Below are positions 6,775 to 12,993 of a stretch of DNA of 12,993 nucleotides, in pieces; positions within the stretch are counted from its first letter, which is position 1, and each line of letters opens with the position of its first letter. This stretch comes from Prevotella sp. (GTDB taxonomy: Bacteria > Bacteroidota > Bacteroidia > Bacteroidales > Bacteroidaceae). Both the position numbers and the translations under genes were made by a program. The notes beneath the pieces were generated by a model, which worked only from the letters and a program-made list of their open reading frames with translations, was not told the DNA's origin and did not search any database. Where the stretch lies: positions 1 to 12,993 of the forward strand of contig DMYZ01000124.1 in assembly GCA_003483565.1 (NCBI GenBank), in the 5' to 3' direction.

Positions 6775-8259
6775 TTATAGTTTAACTTTTTTCTTTGCAA
6801 TGTGGCTTTCATTCCCAACCCGATCTAATGCCGTAACAACATATATATACTTTGTTTTTCCATTCAAATAAGGAAGTTTAAATATTGGTTCAGAAGTAAT
6901 ACATACAATTTTACTTGGATCATTAATATTCAATTTTTCGTTTTTTCCAAAACGATAAACAACATATCTTTCAGTCGTATCTCCCCAATCTTTAGCTTTT
7001 GGAGCCTGCCAGAAAAGAATATATCCATCGCTTGTCCACACCGGTTTCATTTTCCGAGGCTTCCGAGGAGCCTTATTATCCAGAAACAGCATTAATGGTG
7101 GTAAAGCTGGATATTTCCAATAATTATTATGAAGTGCAGATGCATAATTACCATAATTATCTGCCAATAATCTGGAATACCACAACACAGTACCTTGAAC
7201 ATGATTCATTTCATGATGTAATTTATATTTAGCCATCAGTTGATTGCTTCCTGGACTATGCAGATCAGCATACTTACAAGTGCGTTCTATATCTTCACCT
7301 ATATATAAAGGTCGGTTAGAAGCATTTAGATTCCACCATTTTATCAAAGTTTCATAATCAGCTGTAGGATGGCCAATCTGCCAGTAAAGTTGTGGCGCAG
7401 TATAATCCACCCACCCGTTATTAACCCACATAAGCACATCTGCATACAAATCATCATAATTCTGCAAACCATTAGTATCTGAACCATTAGCCGCATTTTT
7501 CAGATTACGGTAAATACCAAAAGGACTTACACCAAACTTCACCCATGGTTTGGTTTTATGAATTAACTCACAAAGGCCTTTAATAAAAATATTAACATTA
7601 TCTCTTCTCCAGTCTGCGATGTTAGTAAAACCATTACTGTGCTGCCTAAATTGATTACTATCCGGAATTTGCTGCCCTGCTACAGGATAAGGATAAAAAT
7701 AATCATCAATATGAATACCATCAATATCATAACGACTCACAATATCCTGTACTATTTTATATATATAATCACGATTTTCAGGGATACCGGGATTCAAAAT
7801 TAATTGATTATCATAACTAAAAACTCTTTCAGGATGTAGCATAGCAATATGGTTAGAGGCCAAAACATTTGTACCCTTTGTTTTAGCACGGAAAGGATTA
7901 ATCCAAGCATGCAGTTCCATTCCTCGTTTATGACATTGTTCTATCATCCACTGTAAAGGATCCCAATATGGAGCTGGAGCTTGCCCTTGTATCCCCGTAA
8001 GGAACCGGCTCCATGGTTCATATTTGGATGCGTAAAGCGCATCACATTCTGGACGTACCTGGAAAATGACAGCATTAATGCCGTCCCTTTGCAACTGATC
8101 AAGTTGATAAATTAAGTTTGCCTGTATTTCCTGAGTACTCAAGCCTTGGAACTGTCCGTTAACACATTGTATCCATGCACCACGAAATTCACGTTTGTTT
8201 TGAGCAGAAGAATAAATTGTTGCTAGTAACATCAACAATAAAAAAAGGTATTTTTTCAT
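6775..8259 (-). CDS. Secreted GH10-like glycosyl hydrolase (GHL10/DUF187 family)
   Basis: The 494-aa product has a Sec signal peptide (MKKYLFLLLMLLATIYSSAQ, cleavage expected after Gln20). A TIM-barrel domain of the glycosyl-hydrolase-like 10 type (COG1649, PF02638) spans about 24-370. Family features are FRGAWIQCV (25-33), INAVIFQVRPECDALY (61-76), ELHAWINPFRAK (115-126), the catalytic-region motif DIDGIHIDDYFYP (178-190), KFGVSPFGIYRN (241-252) and DYTAPQLYWQIG (285-296). Acidic residues in the IDDYFYP segment are candidate catalytic residues. The C-terminal roughly 95 residues (about 398-485) resemble a fibronectin type III fold, with YVVYRFG and YIYVVTALDRVGNES. Members of this family are thought to act on envelope or extracellular glycans; the substrate here is unknown. 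It has its own promoter (8281-8311) and no PUL genes nearby. Confidence 0.9.
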   Translation of the reverse strand: MKKYLFLLLMLLATIYSSAQNKREFRGAWIQCVNGQFQGLSTQEIQANLIYQLDQLQRDGINAVIFQVRPECDALYASKYEPWSRFLTGIQGQAPAPYWDPLQWMIEQCHKRGMELHAWINPFRAKTKGTNVLASNHIAMLHPERVFSYDNQLILNPGIPENRDYIYKIVQDIVSRYDIDGIHIDDYFYPYPVAGQQIPDSNQFRQHSNGFTNIADWRRDNVNIFIKGLCELIHKTKPWVKFGVSPFGIYRNLKNAANGSDTNGLQNYDDLYADVLMWVNNGWVDYTAPQLYWQIGHPTADYETLIKWWNLNASNRPLYIGEDIERTCKYADLHSPGSNQLMAKYKLHHEMNHVQGTVLWYSRLLADNYGNYASALHNNYWKYPALPPLMLFLDNKAPRKPRKMKPVWTSDGYILFWQAPKAKDWGDTTERYVVYRFGKNEKLNINDPSKIVCITSEPIFKLPYLNGKTKYIYVVTALDRVGNESHIAKKKVKL

Positions 8260-8280
8260 TATAAATCAGAGTATTTTTTG

Positions 8281-8311
8281 CAAAGATACCATTTATTTTT
8301 AATTAAACAAA
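8281..8311 (-). promoter_or_regulatory. Promoter of the GH10-like gene
   Basis: On the minus strand TTTG (8311-8308), a 19-bp spacer and TATCTTTG (8288-8281) form a consensus Bacteroides promoter. Transcription should start near 8274, leaving a very short leader (about 15 nt). The -33 box overlaps the U-tract of the upstream terminator (8305-8343). Confidence 0.78.
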
Positions 8312-8343
8312 AAAAATAGAGCTTGTCTCACGACAAACTCTAT
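8305..8343 (-). terminator. Intrinsic terminator, leftward
   Basis: On the minus strand a 12-bp stem (8343-8332 with 8327-8316) has a 4-nt loop; the only imperfection is a G-U pair at 8322/8337. It is followed by a run of eight T's. The single imperfection is a C-A mismatch on the plus strand, so the hairpin is tuned for leftward RNA. It would end transcripts from the promoter at 8462-8493, or read-through from the outer-membrane protein gene. Confidence 0.85.
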
Positions 8344-8455
8344 TACATACTTACTAAAACTAAATTAACCACTAAAAAAACTAATCTTATTTAAAGTTAT
8401 TGTCTTTAATCATTTTTGCTTGAGATGAACACAATATATGCATTAATCTCTAAAT
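8309..8455 (-). ncRNA. Candidate small RNA (promoter to terminator unit)
   Basis: The gap 8260-8548 holds no convincing protein gene. It does contain a full Bacteroides promoter (8462-8493) and, about 110 bp downstream, a strong intrinsic terminator, defining a predicted RNA of roughly 145 nt. The 5' end is the expected distance after the -7 box. The RNA is AU-rich, with four UUAG/UUUAG motifs in the middle. GAGAU and AUCUC could pair near the 5' end, and the 3' end is the terminator hairpin. A short frame of 18 codons (ATG at about 8445) exists but looks non-conserved in composition. It could be an sRNA, a tiny peptide mRNA, or the 3' UTR of the upstream gene. I do not recognise it as a named family. 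Confidence 0.45.
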
Positions 8456-8461
8456 TCAGCG

Positions 8462-8493
8462 CAAAGATATATTATATTTTCGGAACTACCAAA
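8462..8493 (-). promoter_or_regulatory. Orphan promoter in the intergenic gap
   Basis: On the minus strand TTTG (8493-8490), a 20-bp spacer and TATCTTTG (8469-8462) match the Bacteroides consensus. No annotated coding gene begins downstream before the terminator at 8305-8343, so it points to a short non-coding or tiny-ORF transcript. Confidence 0.65.
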
Positions 8494-8548
8494 TGTTTCT
8501 TAACTTTTTTCAAAGATATTTTATCACTATATCGTCCTAATTATAAAC

Positions 8549-10150
8549 TTAAAACTTATATCCTAAAGTCAACAAGACTTGATTACGTTTATTGCTTACC
8601 TTTGATGCATTAGCTACATTATAACCTTCATAGTCCGTAGCAACCTTCGGAGTATAACTCATAAAGGGATAGAAATCACCATTAGTAGAACTATACTGAT
8701 AAGCCATATCAAAGAAAAACTTATCCATAGTATATCCAAGACCACACGTAAAGCGATTAGTGCTCCCCCAATTCGTATAATCAGTAGACGTAGCATAAGC
8801 TGTACCTGGAGAAGCTATAGAACCATCACGAAAACCATTTTTATTAAATTTCGGAGAAATATAATTATATCCCAAGCGGATAGCCATATCCTTAATTGGT
8901 TTATATTCAGCGCCAAGCTTCAATGTATGTACACCCTTCAGAACAAACTTAGTATTGTCATTCATAGCATCATCACTTACTGAAGTTTGATAGTAATCAC
9001 CATACCAATTATCATAATAACCACCATCATTATAGCGATTATCAAGCGTACTATAATCCGAATACTCGTATGTAGCACCCAATGCAAGATAATTACCAAT
9101 AGTGTGACCCAGGCTGACACCGAATTTCCACGGTGTATTGATTTTATAATCATAATCCGCATCATTTCCTCTTGATGCTGTATTATCAGGATTCGAAATA
9201 AATCCCATATCAACATCACTGGATGCACTTAAACTAAGATCATAAAATATAGGTGTATTCACATACAGTCCTATACGAAAAGGTGAATCAGCAATGGGAC
9301 GAAAAATAGCACCAAACTTAGCATCAAAACCTGTGCCTGTAATACGCAGTGATTCAAAGGAATTACTATACTGACTATTTTCCAAATTCTCTGTATAAAA
9401 AGAGTTGCTATGATAATGTACATCTTGAATGCCAAAAGTTACACCAAGATAAACACGGTCATTAATATTTCCACTGATATTAAAATCATAATTGCCTATA
9501 TAACCATGCTGATATTGCCCAAAAAGATAAGACTTGCCATCAAGGTAATCAGCAACTCCATTAACAATGCTCAACATCCCCGGATTGCTGGTATTACCTA
9601 TATAGGCTGCATCCAAAGCATTAGTCTGCCAGGAATCAGTAGCATTATTATTATACTTCAAAGCTGAAAGCTTATTCTGTGAAGCATAAATAGTATTATT
9701 ATTCACCTGACCTATAAGGCTGCCGGCTGTTGAGAGAATCTGATCAAAATTCTGCCCCTTATGATAATTAAAAGCGAAATTCAAAAAAGAACGGTTCCCT
9801 GTACGGTGAGCCCACACAAAACCTATCTGGTCAAAACTAGCATTATTCTTATGTCCCTTAATACTTATATCAGTATTGTCATAGTTCAAACTCGTTTTTG
9901 CACTACCCTGTACAACGAGTCCTCCAGAAAGTGCTACCTGTGAACTACGAAAGAGACCAATACCTGCAGGGTTACTGCTGATGGTAGAGATATCAGCACC
10001 TAAAGCTTCCATTGCACCACCCATACCAACATAACGAGCAGTACCATTCAGATCATTTTCAATCAGCTTCTCGCTCTGATAGGTTTCTTGAGCAGCAGCC
10101 GGGATTACTATAAGTCCCAAAGCTGCCAAATATAAATATCTCTTTTTCAT
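8549..10150 (-). CDS. OmpP1/FadL-family outer-membrane beta-barrel protein
   Basis: The 533-aa product has a signal peptide (MKKRYLYLAALGLIVIPAAAQ, cleavage near Ala20/Gln21). It also has the N-terminal signature RYVGMGGAMEALGADISTIS, with NPAG at 60-63 and GLFRSSQ, typical of OmpP1/FadL/TodX-like transporters. In Bacteroidetes these are often labelled hemin receptor without proof. The rest is alternating aromatic strand patterns (for example FLNFAFNYHKGQ, RIGLYVNTPIFYDLSLS, LKLGAEYKPIKDMAIRLGYN). It ends LLTLGYKF, and the terminal Phe fits the outer-membrane insertion signal. FadL proteins import hydrophobic molecules; the substrate here is unknown. The ATG lies 42 nt after the stop of the aromatic repeat protein gene, so the two are probably co-transcribed. 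Confidence 0.88.
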   Translation of the reverse strand: MKKRYLYLAALGLIVIPAAAQETYQSEKLIENDLNGTARYVGMGGAMEALGADISTISSNPAGIGLFRSSQVALSGGLVVQGSAKTSLNYDNTDISIKGHKNNASFDQIGFVWAHRTGNRSFLNFAFNYHKGQNFDQILSTAGSLIGQVNNNTIYASQNKLSALKYNNNATDSWQTNALDAAYIGNTSNPGMLSIVNGVADYLDGKSYLFGQYQHGYIGNYDFNISGNINDRVYLGVTFGIQDVHYHSNSFYTENLENSQYSNSFESLRITGTGFDAKFGAIFRPIADSPFRIGLYVNTPIFYDLSLSASSDVDMGFISNPDNTASRGNDADYDYKINTPWKFGVSLGHTIGNYLALGATYEYSDYSTLDNRYNDGGYYDNWYGDYYQTSVSDDAMNDNTKFVLKGVHTLKLGAEYKPIKDMAIRLGYNYISPKFNKNGFRDGSIASPGTAYATSTDYTNWGSTNRFTCGLGYTMDKFFFDMAYQYSSTNGDFYPFMSYTPKVATDYEGYNVANASKVSNKRNQVLLTLGYKF

Positions 10151-10192
10151 AATTTCATTATATATCTTATCATTATAAAAAATATGCTTACA

Positions 10193-11110
10193 TTACCTGT
10201 GACCACCACCAAAATGACCACCACCAAAGCCTCCGCCAACATGACCGCCGCCAAAGCCTCCAGTACTTCCGCCAATATGACCGCCGCCAAAGCCTCCAGC
10301 ATTTCCAAAGCTACTGCTTCGAGTAGAATAAGACGGTTCATTATACGTACGGTTGCCAAAAGAACGATTGCTTCTGCTTCTATTTGAATAGGTGTTATAT
10401 TTTGCATCACGAGACCCAAAGGTACGTGAATCTGATGATCTATTATTATTTTCATTCATACCACCCCATGTACGATATCCTGTCAAGCCACGAGGATTGC
10501 CACCAACATTAGAAACATAACCGCCTCCATAATATGGGTACCCCCAACCATACCAACCATAGTACCATGGATTATACCAACCGGCATAACCATAAAACCA
10601 AGGATCATATCCTCCATAAAAACATGGATCGTACCAGCCTGCATAATCAAACCAACAAGGATCATACCAACCAGCATAACGCCAATAAGGTCCATATCCC
10701 CACCGATAAGTATAAAACCAAGGATCATAGAATCCATCAAAATCATACATTCTGTCGGTATAAGAGAAATCATTTATATCATTACCATTGACATAAATTT
10801 TTCCTACAAAAGTAGTATCTATATAAGGAGAATCTGAATCAACACCTCTACCGCTCGTAAAATGAATAATATCATTGCCCGTACTGTCGGAACCTATCTC
10901 TTGATATTTACTCCAAAAGCGACCATAGTTGTTATATTCATCAACATTTCTATCAGACCCGCTATAATAAGTTGGAGTCCGATCTGTATTTTTGTAGGAG
11001 TTAGTCTCAACTTCCGCTTTGTTTGGTGTAAAGTAGAGGTCGTCGTCCTGAGCCATTATTGTTAACGGCATCACTCCAGCAAGGACTGAAAGAAGAACAA
11101 TTTTTTTCAT
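10193..11110 (-). CDS. Secreted aromatic-rich and Gly/His-rich repeat protein, 305 aa
   Basis: I do not recognise a named function. I chose the ATG at 11110 because it starts a clear signal peptide (MKKIVLLSVLAGVMPLTIMA, cleavage before Gln-Asp-Asp); a start 27 nt upstream (11137) would add nine charged residues before it. After a polar Asp/Tyr/Asn region (about 22-120) comes a 77-residue stretch (about 122-198) in which about half the residues are Tyr, Trp or Phe, with YAGWYDPC/YAGWYNPW units repeated and only two Cys. A Ser/Arg/Asn-rich linker follows (about 220-270: SNRSRSNRSFGNRTYN). The tail has FGGGH-type repeats (GGFGGGHIGG, GGFGGGHVGG, GGFGGGHFGGGHR). It could be a surface or periplasmic structural, adhesive or metal-binding protein, but this is speculation. 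It is the first gene of a unit with the beta-barrel gene 42 nt downstream. Confidence 0.85.
   Translation of the reverse strand: MKKIVLLSVLAGVMPLTIMAQDDDLYFTPNKAEVETNSYKNTDRTPTYYSGSDRNVDEYNNYGRFWSKYQEIGSDSTGNDIIHFTSGRGVDSDSPYIDTTFVGKIYVNGNDINDFSYTDRMYDFDGFYDPWFYTYRWGYGPYWRYAGWYDPCWFDYAGWYDPCFYGGYDPWFYGYAGWYNPWYYGWYGWGYPYYGGGYVSNVGGNPRGLTGYRTWGGMNENNNRSSDSRTFGSRDAKYNTYSNRSRSNRSFGNRTYNEPSYSTRSSSFGNAGGFGGGHIGGSTGGFGGGHVGGGFGGGHFGGGHR
10199..10305. repeat. Tandem repeat encoding the GGFGGGH tail
   Basis: On the plus strand, near-identical copies of a unit resembling ATGACCGCCGCCAAAGCCTCC recur three times, with a further shorter version, separated by 3-15 bp. They encode the FGGGH motifs of the secreted protein. 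Third-position differences between copies (ACC/GCC) show they are not all recent duplicates. Confidence 0.8.
10545..10735. repeat. Degenerate tandem repeats encoding YAGWYDP units
   Basis: Units around AAGGATCATA and ACCAACCAGCATAA recur at irregular spacing across this segment and encode the YAGWYDPC, YAGWYNPW and YDPWFYGY blocks of the aromatic-rich region. The copies are diverged in sequence and length, which suggests old internal duplication rather than a simple satellite. Confidence 0.7.
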
Positions 11111-11159
11111 CTTAATACTCCTTTGTTTTCTAGACACAAAATTATATATTTTTACATGA

Positions 11160-11167
11160 CAAATGTA
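11160..11167 (-). promoter_or_regulatory. Possible -7 box for the aromatic protein operon
   Basis: TACATTTG on the minus strand fits TAnnTTTG and lies 49 bp upstream of the ATG at 11110. No TTTG is seen at 19-21 bp spacing. A second candidate, TAATTTTG, is at 11144-11137. Both are weak and share the short divergent gap with prmA. Confidence 0.35.
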
Positions 11168-11209
11168 CGGAAAAACCCTAAACGATGATAGGTTTATCCC
11201 TAATTTTTA

Positions 11210-11217
11210 TATCTTTG
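11210..11217 (+). promoter_or_regulatory. Putative prmA promoter (-7 box)
   Basis: TATCTTTG on the plus strand is a perfect Bacteroides -7 box, ending 21 bp before the chosen prmA ATG. No good TTTG lies at the usual spacing upstream. It rules out an in-frame upstream ATG at 11185 as the true start. Confidence 0.6.
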
Positions 11218-11238
11218 CATACAAATTTAACTTTTAAA

Positions 11239-12108
11239 ATGATGAAATATCAAGTTGCAACATTTAAAATAATATGCAATAAGCAGATTCTCCAAGATGC
11301 GCAAGACCTTATTGCCGATGCTGCCGGCAATTCAGGATTCGAATCTTTTGAGAATACAGATGATGGATTAAAAGCTTACGGACAGAAGGATCTTATTGAC
11401 AAAGAAGCACTCAACGAAAGCATAAAAAATTTCTTATTAAAAGACGCAGATATTCAATATACATTAGAAGATGTTATCGATGAAGACTGGAATAAAACGT
11501 GGGAAGATGAAGGTTTTAATCCAATTATCGTTGATGATGATATTATCATCTATGATGCTAAACATATTAATAGACCTCATTCATGGAATAATAATCATAT
11601 TGAAATAGGAATTGATGCTATTCAAGCTTTTGGGACAGGAACACACCAGACAACAAGAATGATTGTTTCAGTCTTGCTTCATTCTTCTGTTAGAGACAAA
11701 CGGATACTTGATTGCGGATGTGGAACAGGCATTTTGGGAATAACCGCAAGCAAATTAGGTGCAAAAGATATCGTGGGGTATGACATTGATGAATGGAGCG
11801 TGGAAAATGCCCGGCACAATGCAGAGATCAATCATATAAATAATATTGAAATTTATCAGGGCGATGCACATGTACTTAATCATATATGTGGTGTCTTTGA
11901 TATTGTGATGGCAAATATCAATCGCAATATTCTTTTGCAAGACATGGAGAGTTTCAAAAGCGCCATTGCTTCCAACGGGACACTCATTCTGAGTGGTTTT
12001 TATGAAGAGGACATACCTATATTATTGGATAAGGCCATTTCTCTGGGATTCCATGAAACAAAAAGAAAATTTGATAAAAAATGGGCATGTCTTGTGTTAC
12101 AAGCTTGA
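11239..12108 (+). CDS. prmA: Ribosomal protein L11 methyltransferase
   Basis: PrmA trimethylates lysines (and the N-terminus in E. coli) of ribosomal protein L11 using S-adenosylmethionine. The 289-aa product has an N-terminal L11-recognition domain (about 1-115, containing the DWNKTWEDEGFNPI segment at about 83-96). The PrmA signature AFGTGTHQTTRM is at about 130-141, the SAM-binding motif LDCGCGTGILGI at about 157-168 and the acceptor-region motif MANINRNIL at about 224-232. Length and motif order are normal. I start at ATG 11239 (MMKYQVATFK); 11242 is equally possible. An upstream in-frame ATG at 11185 is rejected since it precedes the -7 promoter box. It is divergent from the aromatic protein operon and convergent with the Nramp gene; no clear terminator is visible in the 93-nt gap after it. 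Confidence 0.95.
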   Translation: MMKYQVATFKIICNKQILQDAQDLIADAAGNSGFESFENTDDGLKAYGQKDLIDKEALNESIKNFLLKDADIQYTLEDVIDEDWNKTWEDEGFNPIIVDDDIIIYDAKHINRPHSWNNNHIEIGIDAIQAFGTGTHQTTRMIVSVLLHSSVRDKRILDCGCGTGILGITASKLGAKDIVGYDIDEWSVENARHNAEINHINNIEIYQGDAHVLNHICGVFDIVMANINRNILLQDMESFKSAIASNGTLILSGFYEEDIPILLDKAISLGFHETKRKFDKKWACLVLQA

Positions 12109-12201
12109 TTAAACATAAAGCTGGTTAAATTCGAAACATTAAATTATACATATACAAAGACTCATGAAATTTGCAGAGAGGAAACTTTATAGAGTTATCA
12201 T

Positions 12202-12993
12202 TTAAAAAAGACTTTCTATAAAAAGCCAGATATTAAGAATAGTTACAATAACAGCTAAAGCATACAAGAATACAGCATTCCATCTCTTATTGGCATATTT
12301 TCCCATCACTTTTTTGGAAGACGTAAGTCTGACCTGAAGAAAAACCGTAAAAGGCAACTGGACACTTAAGACCATCTGTGAAATAAGCAACCCTTTGAAC
12401 GGATCGCTGATAAACAAAATAATAATAAGGGATATACCATAAGACAAAGCTATTCCTACAAAAGAATGTGGATCTTTGGAATTATAGGATTCTTGAAACA
12501 TACCTGCAAAGATACTCCCTGCAGCCATGCCACTCGTAATAGTACTCGAAATACCAGCCAGCAGCAAAGCCAGCGCAAATATATCACCAGCATTATTACC
12601 AAGCAATGGAACTAAAAGATCTTTTGCTTGAGAAAGTTCTTCCACAGATGTACCATGCTGATAAAATGTTGTTGCTGCAAGAAGGATCATTGCACTGTTG
12701 ATAGCCCAACCTACTATCATTGAAAAAAGAGTATCAAAAAACTCATAATGGAGAGCTTTCTCCATATTTTCTTCTCCCTTTTTATTAATCTCACGACTTT
12801 GTATTACTTCTGAATGTAAAAAAAGATTATGAGGCATAACAACAGCTCCAAGAACACTCATCACAACCATCAAACTACCTTTAGGGACACGAGGCTCTAT
12901 CCACCCTTGCACTGCTGTATTCCAATCTATATGAACAAGGAACAGTTCATAAATAAATGATAGTCCTATCAAAGATACAAAGCCGATTATGGC
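12202..12993 (-). CDS. Nramp-family divalent metal transporter, C-terminal part (cut by window edge)
   Basis: Nramp (MntH-type) transporters import Mn2+ or Fe2+ with protons. The 263 residues visible lack the N-terminal helices, including the DPGN metal site of helix 1. The TM6 motif is present as GAVVMPHNLFLHSEV (MPHN at visible residues 53-56), whose Met and nearby backbone take part in metal binding in solved structures. Later helices include FSMIVGWAINSAMILLAATTF and, for TM10, LLLAGISSTITSGMAAGSIF, where most Nramps have a Gln (AGQSST) and this one has Ile. The C-terminus ends after helix 11 with IWLFIESLF. The reading frame is open to the window edge, so the start is outside. Symbol mntH is likely but unproven; a Mg2+-type relative cannot be excluded without helix 1. 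Confidence 0.88.
   Translation of the reverse strand, partial: AIIGFVSLIGLSFIYELFLVHIDWNTAVQGWIEPRVPKGSLMVVMSVLGAVVMPHNLFLHSEVIQSREINKKGEENMEKALHYEFFDTLFSMIVGWAINSAMILLAATTFYQHGTSVEELSQAKDLLVPLLGNNAGDIFALALLLAGISSTITSGMAAGSIFAGMFQESYNSKDPHSFVGIALSYGISLIIILFISDPFKGLLISQMVLSVQLPFTVFLQVRLTSSKKVMGKYANKRWNAVFLYALAVIVTILNIWLFIESLF

Noticed and set aside
8511..8518. Second TATCTTTG (minus strand) just past the outer-membrane protein gene
   Set aside because: No TTTG at suitable spacing upstream, so it is probably a chance match in AT-rich DNA.
8416..8613. 65-aa plus-strand open frame
   Set aside because: It crosses the end of the outer-membrane protein gene and the antisense promoter, has no promoter of its own and a composition typical of random AT-rich frames.
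10199..10305. CRISPR-like short repeats
   Set aside because: The repeats are in frame within a gene, the spacers are 3-15 bp and also code for Gly/His, and no cas genes are near.
10147..10773. Open frames on both strands overlapping the repeat-rich gene
   Set aside because: They arise because biased repeat codons keep other frames open; none has a signal, motif or promoter of its own.
11111..11137. Upstream ATG for the aromatic repeat protein
   Set aside because: It adds MSRKQRSIK before a textbook signal peptide that starts at MKKIVLL, so the internal ATG is the better start.
12109..12201. Terminator between prmA and the Nramp gene
   Set aside because: I looked for a stem with a T-run in this convergent gap and saw only short imperfect pairings.

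Overview
The window looks like a chromosomal segment of a Bacteroidales bacterium, most likely a Bacteroides or close relative. Four observations support this. The DNA is AT-rich. Several promoters match the Bacteroides-type consensus (TTTG, about 19 bp, TAnnTTTG) and strong Shine-Dalgarno sequences are absent. A six-gene Rnf operon is led by an RseC/SoxR-reducing-type gene and followed by galE. Secreted proteins carry signal peptides ending in Ala-Gln. Species assignment is inference from memory of gene order.

Layout. 1-248 (minus): the 5' part of galE, cut by the window edge and broken by an apparent one-base deletion. 357-6058 (minus): one compact operon in transcription order rseC-like, rnfB, rnfC, rnfD, rnfG, rnfE, rnfA. 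It encodes the membrane Rnf complex, which moves electrons between ferredoxin and NAD and couples this to ion transport. Its promoter lies at 6140-6170, back to back with a second promoter (6203-6233) for an acidic 148-aa protein of unknown function at 6261-6707. A strong bidirectional terminator (6729-6766) separates that gene from the convergent secreted GH10-like protein at 6775-8259.

8260-8548 is an intergenic stretch that holds the GH promoter, an intrinsic terminator firing leftward (8305-8343) and a complete extra promoter (8462-8493). Together these outline a possible small RNA of about 145 nt. 8549-11110 (minus) is a two-gene unit: a secreted, aromatic-rich and Gly/His-rich repeat protein, then an OmpP1/FadL-like outer-membrane beta-barrel. 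11239-12108 (plus) is prmA (ribosomal protein L11 methyltransferase). 12202-12993 (minus) is the C-terminal part of an Nramp-family metal transporter that runs off the window.

Most of the window is core metabolism. The parts least explained are the galE frameshift, the hairpin overlapping the galE promoter, the orphan promoter-terminator unit, the aromatic/glycine-histidine protein with its partner porin, and the acidic orphan next to rnf. I saw no tRNA, rRNA, CRISPR array, insertion sequence or phage gene.
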